The notes under the pieces: model-generated
Told to the model about the DNA's origin: nothing
What the model saw: the letters and a program-made list of their open reading frames with translations, nothing else
Databases searched by the model: none
Made by a program: the position numbers and the translations under genes
Source: Apodemus sylvaticus
Lineage: Eukaryota; Chordata; Mammalia; Rodentia; Muridae
Direction: 5' to 3'
NCBI RefSeq assembly: GCF_947179515.1
Contig: NC_067480.1
Coordinates: forward strand, 8,985,501 to 9,049,500
DNA: 64,000 nucleotides
Shown here: in pieces, positions 22,813 through 33,860 of the stretch
Layout of the letters: each line of letters begins with the position of its first letter
How positions within the stretch are numbered: position 1 is the first letter of the stretch

Positions 22813-25478
22813 TCAGCATTCTATTTTCAGACTCTGAAAGTGAGAATATTCATATTTATAGATCTGCATGTCCACATAGAAATATGGAAATATGTAGTGA
22901 AGCTGCCAATGTCTGCCTTTGGCTATACTTCCAAGGAAGAATCATTCATTCACTGTAAGAAGAACCTATAGCTGTTTTTGGATTCATATAGAAGAAACTT
23001 AGAAAAATGCAGAGATTTTTAAATGGTATCAAGGTACAAAGGCATGTATTTGTTTAGGTCTTTTCCCTTAGATTTATGAAATGGTGTTTTTTCGTGATAA
23101 CAGACTCCTCAGGGAACCCATGCAAAATAATGTTTAATTAAAACAGATAGCAAGCAACTTGGACTTCCCAGATAGTAGCATCAGTAACTTACCATACTAA
23201 AAAGAGGGCTTTTGTCACTGGGTCTTTGCCCGTCAGGCCAGACAGAGAACATTCTCCAAACCAAGACCTGCCCTGGGGACCTCTCCTCCTCTTTATCTGG
23301 AGGCTGGATTTCTATACTATAGCTGAGATGTTGCAAGTCTTGCTGTGGTGGTAATGGTACATGGGAGAGCTACAATTTCTAGGATGGGGCAGAATTACTG
23401 ATTATCAGAGAACTGTGTCTTGCTTAGAAAGACAACCAGAAAAGGCAGCTGGAGCTCATAGGGCTTTGATTCCCCACAGCTTTTGCCAGTTAACAGCCAG
23501 AGTATCATTCTGCATTCCCAGAGGACCTGAGAGTTACTAATAGGTGCATCATAAATCAATATTAATAGACCCCAGGGTGTTGACAGGGTATAAAGTCAAC
23601 TACTATGGTATCACACACTGAACCTTTCTCGCCTATGTTGAAATCTAAGATCTTATTTAGAAAGCACCCTGTTGGTCACTCTATCTTTGATTTAAAGAAA
23701 AGGACCCAGTTATCACTACTTTGAGAGCAAGCTGTGGAGTGGAGATGGCAGGGATGATCTAGATGTAACCAACAGGGAGCTGTTTGACGGCATAAGCTGA
23801 GAAGTACATTGGCAAAATTCTATGGCTGTTGACTTTGAGGTATCCCTGCATATGAAGACTTTGGTTGTTTTTGCCTTCTGAACTACCATACCTCCTCTCT
23901 CAGTTTTCTTTTGAGGTGCAAACTCTCTCAAGCTCAAAGCCTCTGTAGTCCTCAGAGAGGACTAAGCCATGCACTGATAAGATAGGCCAGTAGCCCTCTC
24001 CCTGGCCAGAGCTTCTAGGCCATGTGACACAGATAATTGGTTCACATACGTACACATGCACAGAACTAGTGAAAGTGTGAGAATGAACCACTGGGTGGTT
24101 ACCATCAGGAGGAAAAGATTCCTCTGGAAAGCTGAATGGCCCCTCAGTCTATGAAAGGAGTTTGTAGACATAGGTACAGGACTGATCCAAATTAAACAGA
24201 TTTTTGTTCTGCTCATTAGTAATAATTGGTTCCCTTTGTCTGTGATTCCCAAAGTACGAATCCAGCAAAGGATCTACAAGTGTCCCTTAATATTTGTGGA
24301 AGTGTGGGTGGCTTCGGTGAGAATGATGGAAGGTCCTCACTCACATGGAACTCCTGACAGGGTTAAGCAGTGTGGAATTACTGTTAGTGATAAGCTGTCA
24401 TTGAAAACACTTTCTCTGACTCACATTTTTCTATAAATAAGCAAAGACCGAAGGGGATAGGACAATTTGACTCCCTTATTGCATCTTCTTTGCTGCTTTT
24501 TTGTCTTATGGAAAATGACTATCACTCAAACGGCCAGACTACTCTCCTGTCAATGCCAACCATCTGGAATCAGTGACACCTTGAAAGAAACCTTAAAGTT
24601 GCAGCTGATTGCCCCAGCTTCCAAGAGTGAGGCCTTAGCCAAGACTATATGAAACAACTTACAAAAGAGCTTTCCCTATCATAAACCTTGGCAAACTCTA
24701 GATGAGCCTCCAGCCATTTCTACCTATACTGCATGGTAAGATCCTCCACTGCCAGCCTAGCAGAAGCACTGCTGTGATTGCAGCTGATTCCTTCATGTAT
24801 ACACCAAAATTGGACTAAAAACCAAGGCATTGTTTCTCCCAAACCACAACCCCCCAATGGTTATGACTGGTGCCCAGTGGCAAGACTGAAATTGTTGTAA
24901 TACAAAAGATTGTGATTAGTACAAAATAGATAATTGTCCTTGGTCCAAACACCTCTTCTCAGGCTATGTAAGGATCCTGCTCAGTCCCAATTAGTGAACG
25001 GGGCATAATTGCTCCCCAGATGCTAAGGCATTAGGCCAATAAAAGGACGGATGATAGCAGAAGACTGGCAGAGGCAGAAATAACAGAGCAGTAGGCATGG
25101 CAAGGCATGAGCTTCGACAGCAGCGTCATAAGGAATGTTGCTTCAAGAGAGGCAGCGAAATAAAGAGGCAGTAAGGAAAAAAAGAAAGCTGAGACTACAT
25201 CAGGACAAAGGGCCTTTGGAAGCCAGAGAAGAGACTCTAGAGCCTCATTTCCAGAAGAGTTCCAGAGAACTGTCACCAAGGCCAATGGTCTCAGACCAAG
25301 GACAAATATTTCTAGCATTGGCTGGTGCTAAGTGTCAAGGAATTCTGATTTCCCAGGTAGTCCCAGGAGCTATAATGGTGTTAGAAGTTGAACCTCTCAT
25401 ATCCTAAAGGCCTGCCTGGATGCTACATCACCAGCCATAAAACTTAAAGGCTTAAGAATTCCCAAATCTAAGCCATAT
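22812..25478. other. Unassigned sequence, no gene seen
   Basis: No recognised repeat over about 2.7 kb. Around 25030 GGCCAATAAAAGGACGG places a CCAAT word beside a TATA-like AATAAAAG, which could be a decayed LTR or L1 promoter upstream of the L1 that follows. I cannot confirm that. Confidence 0.4.
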
Positions 25479-25847
25479 GCACCAGGGAGCCCGGAGACTC
25501 CACAGCCTTCTGTGCACAGCCCACCAGGATAGAGTAATCTCCCAGCAGCCCTTTCACTTCTGAGCACAAAGGTGAGATCTCCACCTTCTCTCTGGTGGGG
25601 ACCAGCTAGGAGCACACAGGGCCTAAGATCAGTGGAGCAGCTGGGACAGAAGTCTTTCTGCCACCATTTGCACCAGGGAGCCAGGAGACTCCACAGCCTT
25701 CTGTGCATAGCCTGCCAGGAGAGAGAGATCTATCAGCAGTGCTTTCACTTCTGAGCTCAGAGGAGTAAGGACACAGGCTTACAGGCCCACAGGAGGAACA
25801 CACTCCAGTCAGAGACAACAATACCAACTAGCACCAGAGATAACCAG
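25479..25847 (+). mobile_element. L1 5' UTR with two monomer-like copies
   Basis: GCACCAGGGAGCC followed by GGAGACTCCACAGCCTTCTG occurs at 25479 and again at 25670, a period of 191 bp. The second copy is partial and leads into the L1 ORF1 leader. Tandem promoter monomers are typical of rodent L1 5' ends. This places the L1 promoter end in the window rather than only the usual 3' fragment. Confidence 0.7.
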
Positions 25848-26971
25848 ATGATGAAAGGCAAGCACAAGAACCCTACCAACAGAAACCAAGGCCACATGGC
25901 AACATCAAAACCCAGTTCTCCCACCACAGCAAGTCCCGGATACCCCAACACGCCGGAAAAGCAAGCTTTGGAGTTAAAAATCATATCTAATGATGCAGAT
26001 AGAGGGCTTCAAGAAAGACTTAAATAACTCTGTTAAAGAAATACAGGAGACCATCAGTCAACAGGTAAAAGACCTTAAGAGGAAACACAAAATTCCCTTA
26101 GAGAAATACAAAAGATTATGGGTCAACAGGCAGAAGCCCTTAAAGAAGAAACAGAAAACTCCCTTAAAGAATTACAGAAAAACACAAACAATCAAGGAAC
26201 TGAACAAAAACCATCCAGGATCTAAAAGTGGAAGTAGAAACAATAAAGAAATCACAAACTGAGACATCTCTGGAGATAGAAAACCTTGGAAAGGATTCAG
26301 GAGTCATAGATGCAGAATACAAGAAATAGAAGAAAGAACCTCAGATGGTTCAGATACCACAGAAAACATTGACTCAGCAGTCAAAGAAAATGCAAAATGC
26401 ATAAAGCTGGTAAACCAAAACATCCAGGAACTCCAGGACACAATGAGAAAACCAAACCTAAGGATTACAGGTATAGATGAGAGCGAGGATTTACATCTTA
26501 AAGGGCCAGTGAATATCTTCAACAAAATTATAGAAGAAAACATCTCTAACCTAGAGAAAGAGATGCCCGTGAACATACAAGAAGCCTTCAGAACTCCAAA
26601 TGACTGGACCAGAACAGGAACTTCTCCTGGCACATAATAATCAAAACACCAAATTCACTAAACAAAGAAAGAATATTAAAAGCAGTAAGGGAAAAAGGGA
26701 AAAAAAAACTTATAAAGGGAGACCTATCAAAATCACACTAGACTTCTCACCAGAGAAAGCTAGAAGATCCTGGGCAGACCTCATACAGACCCTAAGAGAA
26801 CACAAATGCCAGCCCAGGCTACTATACCCAGCAAAACTCTCAATCACCATAGATGGAGAAACCAAGGTACTCCATGATAAAACCAATTTTACACAATATC
26901 TATCCACAAATCCAGTCCTACAAAGGATAATTAATGGAAAATGCCAACACAGGAGGGAAACTACACCTTAG
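25848..26971 (+). pseudogene. L1 ORF1 (ORF1p) pseudogene, multiply frameshifted
   Basis: The frame opening at ATG 25848 encodes the recognisable rodent ORF1p start (MMKGKHKNPTNRNQ...) but stops at 26025-26027 after 59 residues. The sequence then continues in other frames: a coiled-coil part (25990-26262), RRM-like sequence with RKPNLRITGIDESED and NIFNKIIEENISNLEKEMP (26443-26637), and the C-terminal domain with YKGRPIKITLDFSPEKARRSW and EHKCQPRLLYPAKLSITIDG (26600-26971). At least three frameshifts and internal stops make it inactive. In intact L1, ORF1p is the RNA-binding trimeric chaperone of the retrotransposition particle. Confidence 0.92.
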
Positions 26972-27125
26972 AAAAAGCAAGAAAGTAATTTTCTTCCAAC
27001 AAACGTAAAATAAGATACCCATACAAACATAAAAATAACATCAAAAATAATAGGAAGCAACAACCACTATTCCTTAATATCTCTTAACAACAATGCACTC
27101 AACTCCCCAATAAAAAGACATAGAC
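26972..27125 (+). pseudogene. L1 inter-ORF spacer and first codons of ORF2
   Basis: After the ORF1 stop comes the spacer and then the start of ORF2. The frame around 27050-27122 gives GSNNHYSLISLNNNALNSPIKRHRL, the first residues of the ORF2 endonuclease domain. Homology ceases at about 27125, so the reverse transcriptase and 3' UTR are absent. This L1 was cut by a later rearrangement, not by ordinary 5' truncation. Confidence 0.82.
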
Positions 27126-28060
27126 TAACGAAATATTTCTCATGTAAATCTTCAATTTTATCAGAAAAGGTTTGTAATTCCCATTTTAATTAATTTAGCA
27201 ATGCTTTTTTTTCCTTTATTAAAACAATTTTTATTTTTTTTTCATTCTTTTTTTTATTCGATATAATTTATTTACATTTCAAATGATTTCCCCTTTTCTA
27301 GCCCCCCCCCACTCCCCGAAAGTCCCGTAAGCCCCCTTCTCTTCCCCTGTCCTCCCTCCCACCCCTTCCCAGTTCCCCGTTCTGGTTTTGCCAAATACTG
27401 TTTCACTGAGTCTTTCCAGAGCCAGGGACCACTCCTAGCAATGCTTTTTTATGTCTATCATTTTATCTGAATTATTTTTCATGATAATCTTCAATTTAAT
27501 ATATTTCTATTTATTTCCTCTATTTTATCAGAAATGTTTTCAATGTAAATTTTTGATTTTATCACAAATGTTTCCAATTCCACCTTCAATTAATTTAGAA
27601 TGAGTTTTTATATCTACCATTTTATATGTAAAATTTTCCATGAAGTAGTCAATTTTAACGTGTTTGTCTATATATTTCTTGAATTTTACCAGAAATATTT
27701 TCCATGTAAATCTTCAATTATATCTGAAAATATTTATAATTCAACCTTCAATCAACTTAGGAATACTTTTATGTCAACCATTAATATATCTATATAAAAT
27801 TTTCCATGATCATCTTCAATTCTAAATTTTCTACATTTTTCTTCAATTTCATCAGAAATATTTTCCACATAAATCTTCAGTTCTATCATAAAATGTTTCT
27901 ATTCCATATTTCAATTAATTTAGCAATGCTTTACATGCTACCTACCACTCTACTCTTTAATTTTCCATGAAAATCATCAATTTTAACGTGTTTATCTGAA
28001 ATATTTTCCATGTTAATCTTTAATTTTATCCCAAAGTGTTTTTACTTTCCTTTTCAAGAA
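27126..28060. repeat. AT-rich tandem repeat, period about 162 bp, interrupted
   Basis: A degenerate array whose landmark, the TAG of AATTTAGCAATGCTTTT or its variants, occurs at 27196, 27596, 27758 and 27921. Removing a 240-bp insertion from the first interval gives spacings of 160, 162 and 163 bp. Each unit contains sub-blocks like TTTTCCATGTAAATCTTCAA and TTTTATCAGAAAT, so the unit probably grew from shorter repeats. About four copies are present. It resembles a satellite-type repeat (a MurSatRep-like family is one possibility). No coding capacity. Confidence 0.85.
27211..27436 (-). mobile_element. L1 3' end, reverse, nested in the tandem repeat
   Basis: The plus strand shows a T-rich tail (27211-27255), then the reverse of the L1 3' UTR end (TTCGATATAATTTATTTACA, then CATTTCAAATGATTTCCCC) to GGGACCACTCCT. 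A perfect 14-bp target duplication AGCAATGCTTTTTT at 27197-27210 and 27437-27450 flanks it. Strongly 5' truncated, about 180 bp of L1 body. Confidence 0.92.
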
Positions 28061-28780
28061 AAAAAAAGAATTCCCAAATGTAGGTTCATACAAGAGGTAT
28101 ATTTACAGGACTTAGGGTCCAAACACCAAAGACCTGCTGAAACATGAGTGTTAGATAACATTAGTAATACTTAAGGGCTCAAAACAGGAGACCTACACAG
28201 ACACCATCTGTTTTTGCCACTGTTTGCTGATATCAAGAGCTACGAAGGGCAGCACCTAAGGAGCTTCTCCTTACCTATCTGCAGTGTCTATATGGATAGA
28301 GAATATACTTTGCATATAACCCACACAGAACTCTAATATGCTTTAATTTCTCTCTAGACTACTTACAATACCTAATATTATAAATGCTCCGTAAATTATG
28401 CTTAAACTGATAAAAAGCAAGAGAATACCAAGAAGAGTTTAAATATATAGTGCAGAGATTAGGTTTTACCAATTTTTTTTTGACCTGTGATCAGTTGAAT
28501 GTAGAGACAGGATCCCTGCATACAGAGGACTAACAGCAACTTACAGAAGTATGGTAGGCAGAGATACAGGCTGATTGAGTCCCCAAACCTACCCTCACTA
28601 CAGCATTAGCTCTAAGGCTATGAGCATGCTACAGGCTTTATATCTGCAAAGTTGGGTCAAGAACTAATAGTAGAATGTCGTTTTAAAGCACTTTACAACC
28701 ACTTTTAAATAATCAACTCTTTCCCTAGCTCCACTATCTGAAGTAAATAAAAGCAACAGCTATATTAGGTATGTTCCAGA
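28061..28780. other. Unassigned sequence, no gene seen
   Basis: No recognised element between the tandem repeat and the URR1 copy. Confidence 0.45.
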
Positions 28781-29205
28781 TCTCAACCCGTGGGTCTCGA
28801 CCACTTTGGAGGGTCTAATGACCCTTTAACAAGGGTTGCCTAAACCCATCAGAAAACAGATATTTACATTATGATTCATAATTGTTGCAAAATTATAATT
28901 AAAAAGTAACAGTGAAAATAATGGGGCTAGAGAGATGACTTAGCAGTTAAGAACAATGACTGCTCTTGTGAAGGTCCTGAGTTAAAATCCCAGCAACCAT
29001 ATGGTGGCTAACAACTATCTGTAATGAAATCTGATGTCCTCTTCTGGGGTATCTGAAGATAGCTACAGGGTACTTACATATAATAAATAAATCTTTCAAA
29101 ATAAAATAAAAAAAAAACAATGAAAATAATTTTATAGTTGGGAGATCTCCACAACATGAGGAAATGCATTGAAGGGTCACAGTGTTGGGAAGGTTGAGAA
29201 CCGCT
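28781..29205 (+). mobile_element. URR1-type hAT-Charlie transposon split by a B2
   Basis: Left part 28781-28922 (TCTCAACCCGTGGGTCTCGA ... AGATATTTACATTATGATTC) and right part 29121-29205 (ATTTTATAGTTGGGAGATCT ... GGTTGAGAACCGCTG). The probable 8-bp target duplication is GTTCCAGA at 28773-28780 against GGTCCAGA at 29206-29213. The internal B2 is younger. Confidence 0.85.
28923..29120 (+). mobile_element. B2 SINE
   Basis: A full-length B2: GGGCTAGAGAGATGACTTAG head with box A, GAGTTAAAATCCCAGCAACC box B region, TCTGATGTCCTCTTCTGG middle, and an AATAAATAAAT/A-rich tail. The exact 10-bp target duplication TGAAAATAAT lies at 28913-28922 and 29121-29130. It is transcribed by RNA polymerase III in principle, although box B is mutated. 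Confidence 0.93.
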
Positions 29206-31055
29206 GGTCCAGAGTATGTTCCTACATTGTCTGGTTCTAAATGTTTCTGGTGACTATCACTTGTCTTAATCTTCTTACTGTCTGGTGAGCTAAAAAGGTT
29301 ATAATTGTACAATAAAGATAAAGACATTTCATCCCAAGTCACACAGTCCCATCCTGGGTCTGGGGTGGGGCTCCAGCTGCCAAGGCTTGATCTCACATCT
29401 GGCTTCCAGAAGGATGATGTGGTGAGCTTCCTTTAGGCGAAAGCTCCTAATTCATTATCACAGCAGCCTAGAACGCTGATGCACGGGGGAATAAGCTTAT
29501 GACTGTGCTGAACATGAAAGACAAATGAGGGTAGCACTAGAACAGTCTGAGGCAGAAGACAGTGCTTCAAGGAAGAAACGATTCCTTAGCCAAATGCCCC
29601 AGATGCTGTGGTAGCACAAAGGACAACATTGTCAACTGATGTCAGAATTAATATGTTTGCCTTTGCCTCTTGACATCCTTGGTGAAATCAGTGTTAGGGC
29701 AATGCTGAAGGCACAGCTGAGAACAGGGGAGACAATGAGGGAGAGGAGACCGCCTTTGAGAGCTAGCTAGTGAACAAAAGGGAACAGCGTTGTAGGCATT
29801 AAAAAGAAGTTTTCTTTCGGATGGTAAAGTATTATATTGATCAGCGAGATGAAGGAAAAAAGCAAAGCAAAGGTTGATGACCTGATCTGATTTAATTGGA
29901 AGTTATAACATGGCTGTTTCTGTGCGCTGCCTCTCAGCTTAAGTGGGAGCCCAAACATGAGTAGCAGCTCTCATTTCACCACCACTATGCAGGCAACCAG
30001 CCCTGAACCAGCAACAGAAGTTTCTCTCAGCCCCAGAGCACTCTGAAATCTTATGTGTCAAGAGATGAGTTCATAAAGGAGATTCAAGGCTCCAGCAGTA
30101 GGGAGCACGCTACAGTCCTCCTTGCATGACTGGAGCACGCTACAGTCTTTGCATGGCCTCCACCTCCTCCCTCTTCTTTCCCAGAAGGCTGAGTCTGTCT
30201 GGGTCCTTTTCTTCTCTGTTACTCCACTAACTACTAAAATGGCAGGTAGATACTGGCTCTAGCTAAGCACAGGATGTTCCTTAATGCCCTTGGAAAGAGG
30301 AGAGTTTGTAGCTGAAGATGTGTTAGGATGAGGAACTTGTCTGCAGTCCTCTGAAGAACACCCACACTCTACCTGATCCTCATCCACGAGCTTTCTTCAG
30401 CAAGACTCCTTCATTTGCAGGGGCAGCACTCAAGCCTGACCTTGAGGTTTCAACAGCAAACATAAGAGATGGCAACTAAAGCAAATTCTGAGTCAAAATT
30501 CTGGTCTCGCGACTTTTTAATGAAGTAGCCCGGGGAAAGTCGTATAGCGTGGCTAAGTCTCAGATTTCCATCTTTAAAATAGCATACTAATAGAATTTAT
30601 ATCTAAGGGCTACTGTTACCCTTACTCGGGAAGACAATGCAACTAAAACTGCTGTCACCTGACATAACATTAACTATTCTGTAAATATCAGCATTTTTTG
30701 TTCCCTAGCACAAAGGTCATTCAAAAAAATCAATACATAAATTAGTCTGTTTTACTACAGTTTAGAATCTTCTTAATAAGGAAAAATAATTTCCCTACTT
30801 TTCAAGACAGAAGAAACTGCGTCTTGAATATAGTCCTAGAAAATGTAACGAGTGAGAGAAGATACAATTTACTGATGATAGCATTGGGTGGAACATTTTT
30901 CTCTTGCTTCTTGGAGCTCTTTTAGTATCTGAGACTTTCATACATGCACATTTCCATTAGGGAGCAAGCACAGGCTTTGTTAGTCTGAGGAACCATGTGG
31001 AGCAAAAGTACTAGAGGAAAAAATAGCAGCTTAGTCCAGCCCCTGGCTAATATTG
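29206..31055. other. Unassigned; small 30-bp duplication at 30102-30156
   Basis: No recognised element apart from two adjacent copies of a segment beginning GGAGCACGCTACAGTC at 30102 and 30132. No gene seen. Confidence 0.45.
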
Positions 31056-31437
31056 CCTGTTGTGGTTGTCTACATGAGACTCATACATTTGAATGCCTGT
31101 TCTGCAGTCTGTGAAACTGTTTTGGAAGGATTAGGAGGCATGGCCTTGTTGGAGGAAGTGTGTCACTTGGGATGGGCTTTGAAGTTGTAAAAAGTCCGTG
31201 CCATTTGAAGAGACTCTCCCTCCACCCACCCACCTCTCTCTGCCTTGTGGTTGGTGTCTCTATACTGACAATTCCATTTCCAGTGCTCTGTGTTCCAGTG
31301 CTCTGTGCTCCAGTCCATGTTCCCTACTCTGCTCGTCCCTTCCTCTGAAATTGTAAGCAAGTTTCCAATAAACTCTTTCTTTTTTAGTTGCCTTGGGTAT
31401 GATATTTTACCACAACAGTAGAAAAGTACCAGGATAT
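31056..31437 (+). mobile_element. MaLR-like solo LTR, family copy 1
   Basis: Starts TGTTGTGGTTGTC and contains the family block GGAGGCATGGCCTTGTTGG, AGGAAGTGTGTCACT. The right end has a CAATAAACTCTTTCTTTT polyadenylation region. Related copies lie at 41621-42005, 48562-48993 and 57300-57680. The TG start, AATAAA and overall arrangement resemble mammalian MaLR (MST/MLT1/ORR1-type) LTRs. Two perfect 15-bp copies of TTCCAGTGCTCTGTG (31278-31307) are embedded. Confidence 0.6.
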
Positions 31438-32029
31438 CCGACCTCTGGGATGATGTCAGCATGAAGGGCATGGTTCATGGGAGAAATGCAATAGGGTTTA
31501 CCTGCCATACTGTACCTCTAAGGCATGTTAAGGACCTCAGGAAATGCCCTAGAAAAAAATCTACCCTCACTAGCTGCAATAACTTGCTTAAACTAAAGGA
31601 TTCTGTTGGCCAAAGCCGCCATAATCAGCACCTTCTCATACATCTCCAACATACCACGTCAGCATGTCAATATTTGTTATTAGATATCAAAAGACACCCT
31701 AACTCATAAGGTTTGCACATGTGCACAGTTATCCTTTCAGTAGAGGATTGCATGGAAAACTTTTAATTCTCATCTGGAATTACAATTGCTCATCTGTGTT
31801 TTCTATAAGAAAGTAAGAAATAAGTAGCCTAAAGAAAAAGTTAGCAATAAACTTATTAGATGGCAAGTAGCCACTTGGACCCACATTCAAAAATAAGTTG
31901 TGAAGTTATTAATAGAAAGTTGAGCTTTAAAGTTTTTTCCATGTATTATTTTATGTTTATCTAAAATTATATATTTATGTATAGTATATGTGTTGAAATA
32001 AAGTTATACCACTTAGGGTGATAACACAC
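31438..32029. other. Unassigned sequence, no gene seen
   Basis: No recognised element. It may be a further eroded part of the L1 3' region that follows. Confidence 0.35.
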
Positions 32030-32217
32030 ATCCAAAAGGCAATAAACAATCTGACAAAAACGCCATTTCCAGTTGATCAGAGAAGTCTAAGACACCCTCA
32101 AATCAATATATCCTATTGATGTTGTCTTTGGGCTCACCCCAGAATTTGCTAAGTTCAGTCCCTATTGCTGAAGACACTTTATGCTTCAAATATAGGACAT
32201 GTAAGAATCAATCTAGA

Positions 32218-32680
32218 GGGACTGGAGAGATGGCTCAGTGGTTAAGAGCACTGACTGCTCTTCCAAAGGTCCTGAGTTCAAATCCCAGCAACCACATGGT
32301 GGTTCACAACCATATGTAACAAGATCTGATGCCCTCTTCTGGAGTGTCTGAAGACAGCTACAGTGTACTTATAGTAAATAATGCACTCACTAATAAGTGG
32401 TTATTAACCTAGAAAACTGGAATACCCAAAACATAATCCACACATCAAATGAGGTACAAGAAGAACGGAGGAGTGGCCCCTGGTTCTGGAAAGACTCAGT
32501 GAAACAGTATTCGGCAAAACCAGAACGGGGAAGTGGGAAGGGGTGGGAGGGAGGACAGGGGAAGAGAAGGGGGCTTATGGGACTTTCGGGGAGTGGGGGG
32601 GCTAGAAAAGGGGAAATCATTTGAAATTTAAATAAATTATATCGAATAAAAAAAATTAAAAAAAAAAGAAAGAAAAAACA
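32218..32680 (+). mobile_element. Chimeric B2-L1 retrocopy
   Basis: A nearly full-length B2 (32218-32380) is joined directly, with no poly(A) between, to the last 300 bases of L1 (32381-32680: ATGCACTCACTAATAAGTGG through the 3' UTR to TATATCGAATAAAA and an A-rich tail). One perfect 12-bp target duplication, AATCAATCTAGA at 32206-32217 and 32681-32692, encloses the whole composite, and no duplication encloses the B2 alone. It therefore integrated in one event, as expected if L1 reverse transcriptase jumped from L1 RNA to B2 RNA during target-primed reverse transcription. It lies inside an older L1 3' UTR. Confidence 0.9.
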
Positions 32681-33538
32681 AATCAATCTAGAACTGACTT
32701 GGAAGCCTCCCCCATACAGACTAACTCCCACAGTAGTGGATGGAGTCATGCAAGATGCCAAGAGAGAAAGAGTAATTTTTACTCCTATCCAGCGGATCCA
32801 GCTGTAAAACCTGTGCACCACAACAATAACCAGAATGGCAAAAAACTCCCAAAGGTGCACTAGTGATGATTATTCCCTGAGGGAGGCCAACAGCCATCTG
32901 GTTGAATTTAAGGTCCACTCTGTAGGAATTAGTTCATCCAGGCATGAATAGAGCTTGCTACCCACGGCTTGTGAGGCCTAGGACGCTAGAGGAGAACCTA
33001 CAAATGCAGACTTCTTAAGCAAGTATAATTCCTAGATACATTATAAATACCTGTACTTCTCTCACCCTTTATCAAAAAGGATCTTTTTAAGGCAGAAGAT
33101 GATCCTTAAAGAAACCTACAACCAGTAAAAATGCAGAGTTGATACATCTCCAACACAGTCTCTACTTGGAAGACTCTGGGGACAGCTCAGGGGAAGGGAC
33201 AGAAAGATGACATCAGAGAAGAGACAAATGGTACTAAGATCGAAGGACCAAGATGCCTGTGCTCAGTAGTGCCTCTGTATATGACAGGAAGGCGTACCCA
33301 TGAAATCTTAACAATGGCCACCTAAACAAGACCTGAAAAGCGACAATACCAGTTCACATGCCAATGGGAATGAGAGAAGTCTCAGAAGGTCACACCCCGA
33401 GATTGAGACTACTGAGAGAGAAAGAATCAGTATTCTCCAGGTATGGGCCCCCTAGTAGGTAATTAAATACCAAGTGGTCAAGTTTGAAAATACATACAAA
33501 CATACAAGCAATCCTGATCGAACGCAGAATGTTGTAGT

Positions 33539-33712
33539 TTTATATATACACATACATATGTATATATGTGCGTATGTATTTGTATGTATATGTGTATGTG
33601 TATGTGTATATGTATATATGTGTATATATAAATGTATATGTATATATATGTATTAAATAGATGCATATATGTATACCATACATGTACACATATGTATATA
33701 TGTATATAAAAT
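33539..33712. repeat. AT/TG-rich simple repeat within L1 3' UTR
   Basis: TATATA, TATGTA and TGTGTA words make up this stretch. It has grown from the TA-rich block normally present in this type of L1 3' UTR. Confidence 0.9.
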
Positions 33713-33860
33713 AATGATAATTTTTTAAAAGAGACTATGAATTTCAGAGGGAGGGCATGGAAAGATTATTGGAGGGAGGAGAGAGAGAAGAAGGTAAATA
33801 ATATGTACAATACTCCCAAACAAAATTATTCAAAAATCAACTTAAAATAAACAAATCTAA

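Larger units (their letters stand above)
32030..33860 (+). mobile_element. Old L1 (Lx-like) 3' UTR, interrupted
   Basis: Recognisable rodent L1 3' UTR order: CAATCTGACAAAAACGCCAT (32048), CCTGTGCACCACAACAATAA (32811), CATCCAGGCATGAATAGAGC (32935), CAACCAGTAAAAATGCAGAG (33118), CAGTTCACATGCCAATGGGA (33350), a TATATA/TG-rich block (33539-33712), then a GA-rich end. The two halves are separated by the B2-L1 chimera. Divergence is moderate. Confidence 0.75.

Noticed and set aside
25016..25160. CCAAT and TATA-like words resembling a retroviral or L1 promoter
   Set aside because: Only GGCCAATAAAAGG is visible; no TG/CA ends, target duplication or polyadenylation region could be paired with it.
28947..29396. 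149-codon minus-strand open frame
   Set aside because: It spans the antisense of a B2 and half a URR1; such frames recur wherever B2 inserts.
32390..32860. 156-codon minus-strand open frame
   Set aside because: It is antisense to the L1 part of the B2-L1 chimera, where long minus-strand frames are common, and runs on into old L1 UTR.
33474..33666. Opposing 60-codon frames of Tyr/Ile and Cys/Val
   Set aside because: They fall in the TA/TG-rich block of an old L1 3' UTR.
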